Origin: Siphonodentalium dalli | Lineage: Eukaryota > Mollusca > Scaphopoda > Gadilida > Siphonodentaliidae | Direction: 5' to 3' | DNA length: 64,000 bases | NCBI GenBank assembly: GCA_032622095.1 | Contig: CP136068.1 | Location: forward strand, 148,379,365-148,443,364 | Shown: piece by piece, positions 62,256 to 64,000 of the stretch | Layout of the letters: every line of letters begins with the position of its first letter | How positions within the stretch are numbered: position 1 is the first letter of the stretch | Program-made: the position numbers and the translations under genes | Notes under the pieces: model-generated | The model's database searches: none | Told to the model about the DNA's origin: nothing | Seen by the model: only the letters and a program-made list of their open reading frames with translations

Positions 62256-63029
62256 TATACCCCCCCCCCCCCCCGCAACGAAGTTAGGGGGGGTATACTG
62301 GAGTCAGCTTGTCCGTCCGTCCGTCGTCCGTCCGTGGACACAAATTTGTCCGGAGTTTTTCTCAGTCGTTTTTTGAAACTTGGCACAGACATCAACCACC
62401 ATGGGAACCTGTGCACCTGCGATTATGACATCTGTTGGACTTTTTTTGCTGGAGTTATCCCCCCTTTTTCGACTTAGAACATTTTCGCAACATGTATACT
62501 TTTGTCCGAGCTTTTATTCCTACATTTTTCGGTCAATTGTTTTAAAACGTGGCACATATATTTAGTACCATGGGAGCTTGTACACCTGCGACTATGACAT
62601 CTGTCCGACATTTTTTGGTGGAGTTATCCCCCTTTTTCGACTTAGAAACTTTTTTTGCAACATGCATAATTTTGTCCGAGCTTTTATTCCTACATTTTTC
62701 GGTCAATGTTTTTTAATCTTGGCACTGATATTTAGGACCATGGGAACCTGTGTACCTGCGATTATGACGTCTGTCCGACATATTTTGTGTGGAGTTATTC
62801 CCCTTTTTCGACTTAGAATTTTTTTCCCAACATACATAATTTTGTCCAAGCTTTTATTCCTACATTTTTTGGTCAATAGGTTTAAGATTAGGGTTATGGT
62901 TGTACACCTGCAATGGGAACTGTTATTTTATTATTTTAACTAAATGTTTACTGACATGTGAAACATCTTAGTATTTTAAAAACAGGGGGGTATCTGTAGT
63001 CCCATTGGGACAGTCACACCTCTAGTTTA
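62256..63029. mobile_element. Dispersed element N, copy N2 (three internal units)
   Basis: Same ends as N1 (CCCCGCAACGAAGTTAGGGG; GACAGTCACACCTCTAGTTT) but with three ~170-bp units near 62376, 62545 and 62717. C16 tract at the left edge. Confidence 0.67.
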
Positions 63030-63069
63030 AAACTAATCCCACCAATCCCATACATACATGCTGTCAAAA

Positions 63070-63301
63070 TTAACTCTTTCTATACTTCTTCCATTCAGTT
63101 GAAGAGAATACAATTGAATGTTCTGTTTTTTATTTGGAGGGATGTTCAAGTAATAAAATCAGATGGCAGACAGACAAAACATAATACAAGTACATTTTTT
63201 GTTGGTGGGAAATGTTCAGATATGGTTATTTTTTAACATAGTATCTGAACATTTCCTAAAGGGACTACTTGTCAAGGAGTATTTATTGTAGAATGAGTTA
63301 A
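63070..63301. mobile_element. Family G TTAA MITE, copy G6
   Basis: TTAACTCTTTCTATACTTCT to TTGTAGAATGAGTTAA with the central AATGTTCAGAT / ATCTGAACATT pair. Confidence 0.55.
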
Positions 63302-63394
63302 ACTCATATGTTGGCTGTCCAATAGTCAGATAAATATACCTGTTTCAAGTATGAATCTACTATTTCAACCCGGTTCACAACACATGGTACACAA

Positions 63395-64000
63395 AGTAAT
63401 CTAATATATATTTTGGGACTTCTGTTTGTTTGTCTGTTAGCTATGGCCGGGAAAACTGCCGGACGGATTGAGCCCAAACTTCCTATCTAAGGGTAAAATC
63501 CCAGATGGAGTGTCATCGCACCGCTTCTGAGAACGTCAGAGCACTCATTCTCCAATCTCCCGCCACCGCAATGGGAATTCATGGGTTAATCGCGTGATAG
63601 TTAAAGAGCGTTCGTATCCGCAGTGTCGTTGATAAAGAGCGTATATGTGTCCAGACATGAGCGTGTTGTGTCTGTGTACAGACATGAGCATGTTGTGTGA
63701 TTATTATGTCTGTGTTCGTACTTAGGGGTTCCTGGGAATGGAAGAGATTTTCATCAGGTCAGTTTTTCCGCCCGAGGTGACCTTCACCTTGAAACGGGTA
63801 CCCACAAATGATCTTATATATATTTTGGGACTTGTGTGTGTTTGTTTGTCTGTTAGCTATGGCCGGGAAAACTGCTGGACGGATTTCGACGAAATTTGAT
63901 ACCTACAGGTAATTTTGTCCGGGGGGTGTTTTGGACGGGTCAAATAGTGACTCCGACCTGACCTTGACCTTCAAAATTGTCAATTCAAGGTCCAAGCCTG
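63395..64000. repeat. Dispersed repeat with two direct starts
   Basis: ATATATTTTGGGACTTxTGT, TTGTCTGTTAGCTATGGCCG and GGAAAACTGCxGGACGGATT occur at about 63408 and again at 63820. Probably two copies of one retroelement-like repeat; the second runs off the window. Confidence 0.45.

Overview
The window looks like nuclear DNA from an invertebrate animal: AT-rich, intron-rich, and dominated by short non-autonomous DNA transposons. A mollusc, probably a bivalve, is my best guess. It rests on the many TACATGTA words, the 'CCCCGCAACGAAGTTAGGGG' repeat class and the close match of two proteins to bilaterian families. No transposase gene, CRISPR array, tRNA or rRNA gene was recognised.

Only two host genes can be supported. 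On the minus strand, exons between 31.1 kb and 6.6 kb encode a near-complete orthologue of CFAP210 (CCDC173), a coiled-coil protein inside ciliary doublet microtubules. All splice phases fit, and the product is about 530-537 residues. A seven-base coding start exon at 35.6 kb is possible. On the plus strand, 41412-42131 is a single-coding-exon PHOSPHO2-type HAD phosphatase, preceded directly by a 3' splice site, so it has a 5'UTR intron. The two genes are divergent neighbours, as CFAP210 and PHOSPHO2 are in vertebrates, so this appears to be an ancient conserved gene pair.

The rest is repeats. At least eight families have TTAA at both ends, as piggyBac-type elements do: A (9 copies), B, C, G, H, I, J and L. 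Families A, B, C and a fourth type, D, carry the same roughly 68-bp near-perfect hairpin under different terminal sequences. Two palindromic families, E (TA-flanked) and F (8-bp target duplications), are also common. Larger elements include a 1.2-kb hAT-like element, an iteron-bearing element at 33.3 kb and a two-member dispersed family at 48.2 and 62.3 kb. Tandem arrays have periods of 73 bp (2.5-4.4 kb), 55 bp (11.5-12.0 kb), 28 bp, 52 bp and 186 bp (60.1-60.9 kb).

Layout: 0-6.6 kb is repeats downstream of CFAP210. 6.6-31.1 kb is CFAP210 with MITE-filled introns. 31-41.4 kb is the intergenic/first-intron region, with a candidate promoter near 35.6-36.2 kb and an RT fragment at 36.6-37.1 kb. 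41.4-42.2 kb is PHOSPHO2. 42.2-64 kb has no gene I can recognise and is mainly repeats, including CTTAAG-rich arrays at 50-60 kb.
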